This document shows, piece by piece, positions 63,904 to 64,000 of a stretch of 64,000 nucleotides of DNA (position 1 is its first letter; each line of letters begins with the position of its first letter). The DNA comes from Prosthecobacter vanneervenii. GTDB taxonomy: Bacteria > Verrucomicrobiota > Verrucomicrobiia > Verrucomicrobiales > Verrucomicrobiaceae. The translations under genes were made by a program, and so were the position numbers. A model generated the notes under the pieces. That model made no database searches. It had not been told where the DNA came from and saw only the letters and a list, made by a program, of their open reading frames with translations. The DNA lies in the NCBI RefSeq assembly GCF_014203095.1, contig NZ_JACHIG010000010.1:124001-188000 (forward strand), given 5' to 3'.

Positions 63904-63943
63904 CCGCAGCTTTTCATCGTTTCTTTGGCCGGGTGACAAAGAA
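63904..63943 (+). repeat. 40-bp direct repeat, copy 2
   Basis: This is identical to 60296-60335. On the minus strand it is the last coding part and stop codon of the gene running off the window edge (VTRPKKR then TGA), so it is probably the original copy. Confidence 0.92.
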
Positions 63944-64000
63944 TAGCGCCACGCCCAGGCAGGCGACGAGGAAGGTGCCGGCGGTGAGGAGGGTCAGGAC
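63914..64000 (-). CDS. 3' end of a membrane protein gene, truncated by window
   Basis: The last 28 residues end in a hydrophobic helix with TLLTAGTFLVACLGVALFFV followed by TRPKKR and a TGA stop (complement of 63914-63916). The rest lies beyond the window. The stop falls inside the second 40-bp repeat. Confidence 0.6.
   Translation of the reverse strand, partial: VLTLLTAGTFLVACLGVALFFVTRPKKR

Overview
The window is about 64 kb of GC-rich bacterial chromosome with no rRNA, phage or CRISPR content and a single tRNA (His). The gene content suggests the Verrucomicrobiota (Verrucomicrobiales, Prosthecobacter-like), with Planctomycetota as a weaker alternative. This is inferred from an S1 sulfatase, a Tat-exported Gfo/Idh/MocA oxidoreductase, a DUF1080 protein, an exported PQQ-like propeller and many short lipoproteins. 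Few genes have a recognisable Shine-Dalgarno sequence, including dnaK, groS, groL and pdhA.

Layout. 0-6.9 kb: two tandem Lon-type (S16) protease-domain proteins, an acidic-tailed hypothetical, an LptF/LptG permease and a propeller protein. 7.1-9.2 kb: a detached nuoB-nuoC pair with a perfect Crp/Fnr-type palindrome upstream, a lipoprotein and a frameshifted aspartic protease. 9.5-14.9 kb: dnaK, two unknown genes, groS and groL. 15.2-24.9 kb: exported enzymes and lipoproteins (sulfatase, oxidoreductase, NlpC/P60, exported pyroglutamyl-peptidase, DUF1080) and an alkyltransferase-like DNA-damage protein. 25-31.4 kb: a Fic protein under a double palindrome, two small membrane proteins and a 1,251-residue hybrid histidine kinase. 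31.4-33.4 kb: a gene-poor segment bounded by a 44-bp perfect inverted repeat, then two orphan genes. 33.5-41.4 kb: mnmG carrying two parS-like sites, pdhA, holA and a PIN toxin pair. 41.4-52.9 kb: transporters (GntP, MMPL, SLC13, ActP), tRNA-His, rnc and a phosphodiesterase.

53-64 kb is the most plastic part. It has repeated copies of one gene start, including a fusion to a lipoprotein. It also has a small island of orphan immunity-like genes (SUKH/SMI1, a helical-repeat protein and two unknowns) sitting among gene fragments, an antitoxin-like gene, and a two-gene segment bracketed by perfect 40-bp direct repeats. Two probable single-base frameshifts lie in homopolymers (near 8,911 and 60,428) and could be sequencing errors.

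Functional themes are protein quality control (DnaK, GroESL, Lon-like proteases), envelope biogenesis and export (LptF/G, MMPL, NlpC/P60, lipoproteins), polysaccharide and glycoside breakdown, central metabolism (NuoBC, PdhA, acetate and gluconate uptake), and a scattered set of toxin, antitoxin and immunity genes. No complete new multi-gene system can be proven from the sequence. The best candidates are the orphan-immunity island, the 40-bp-flanked cassette and the paired membrane-type Lon-like proteases.
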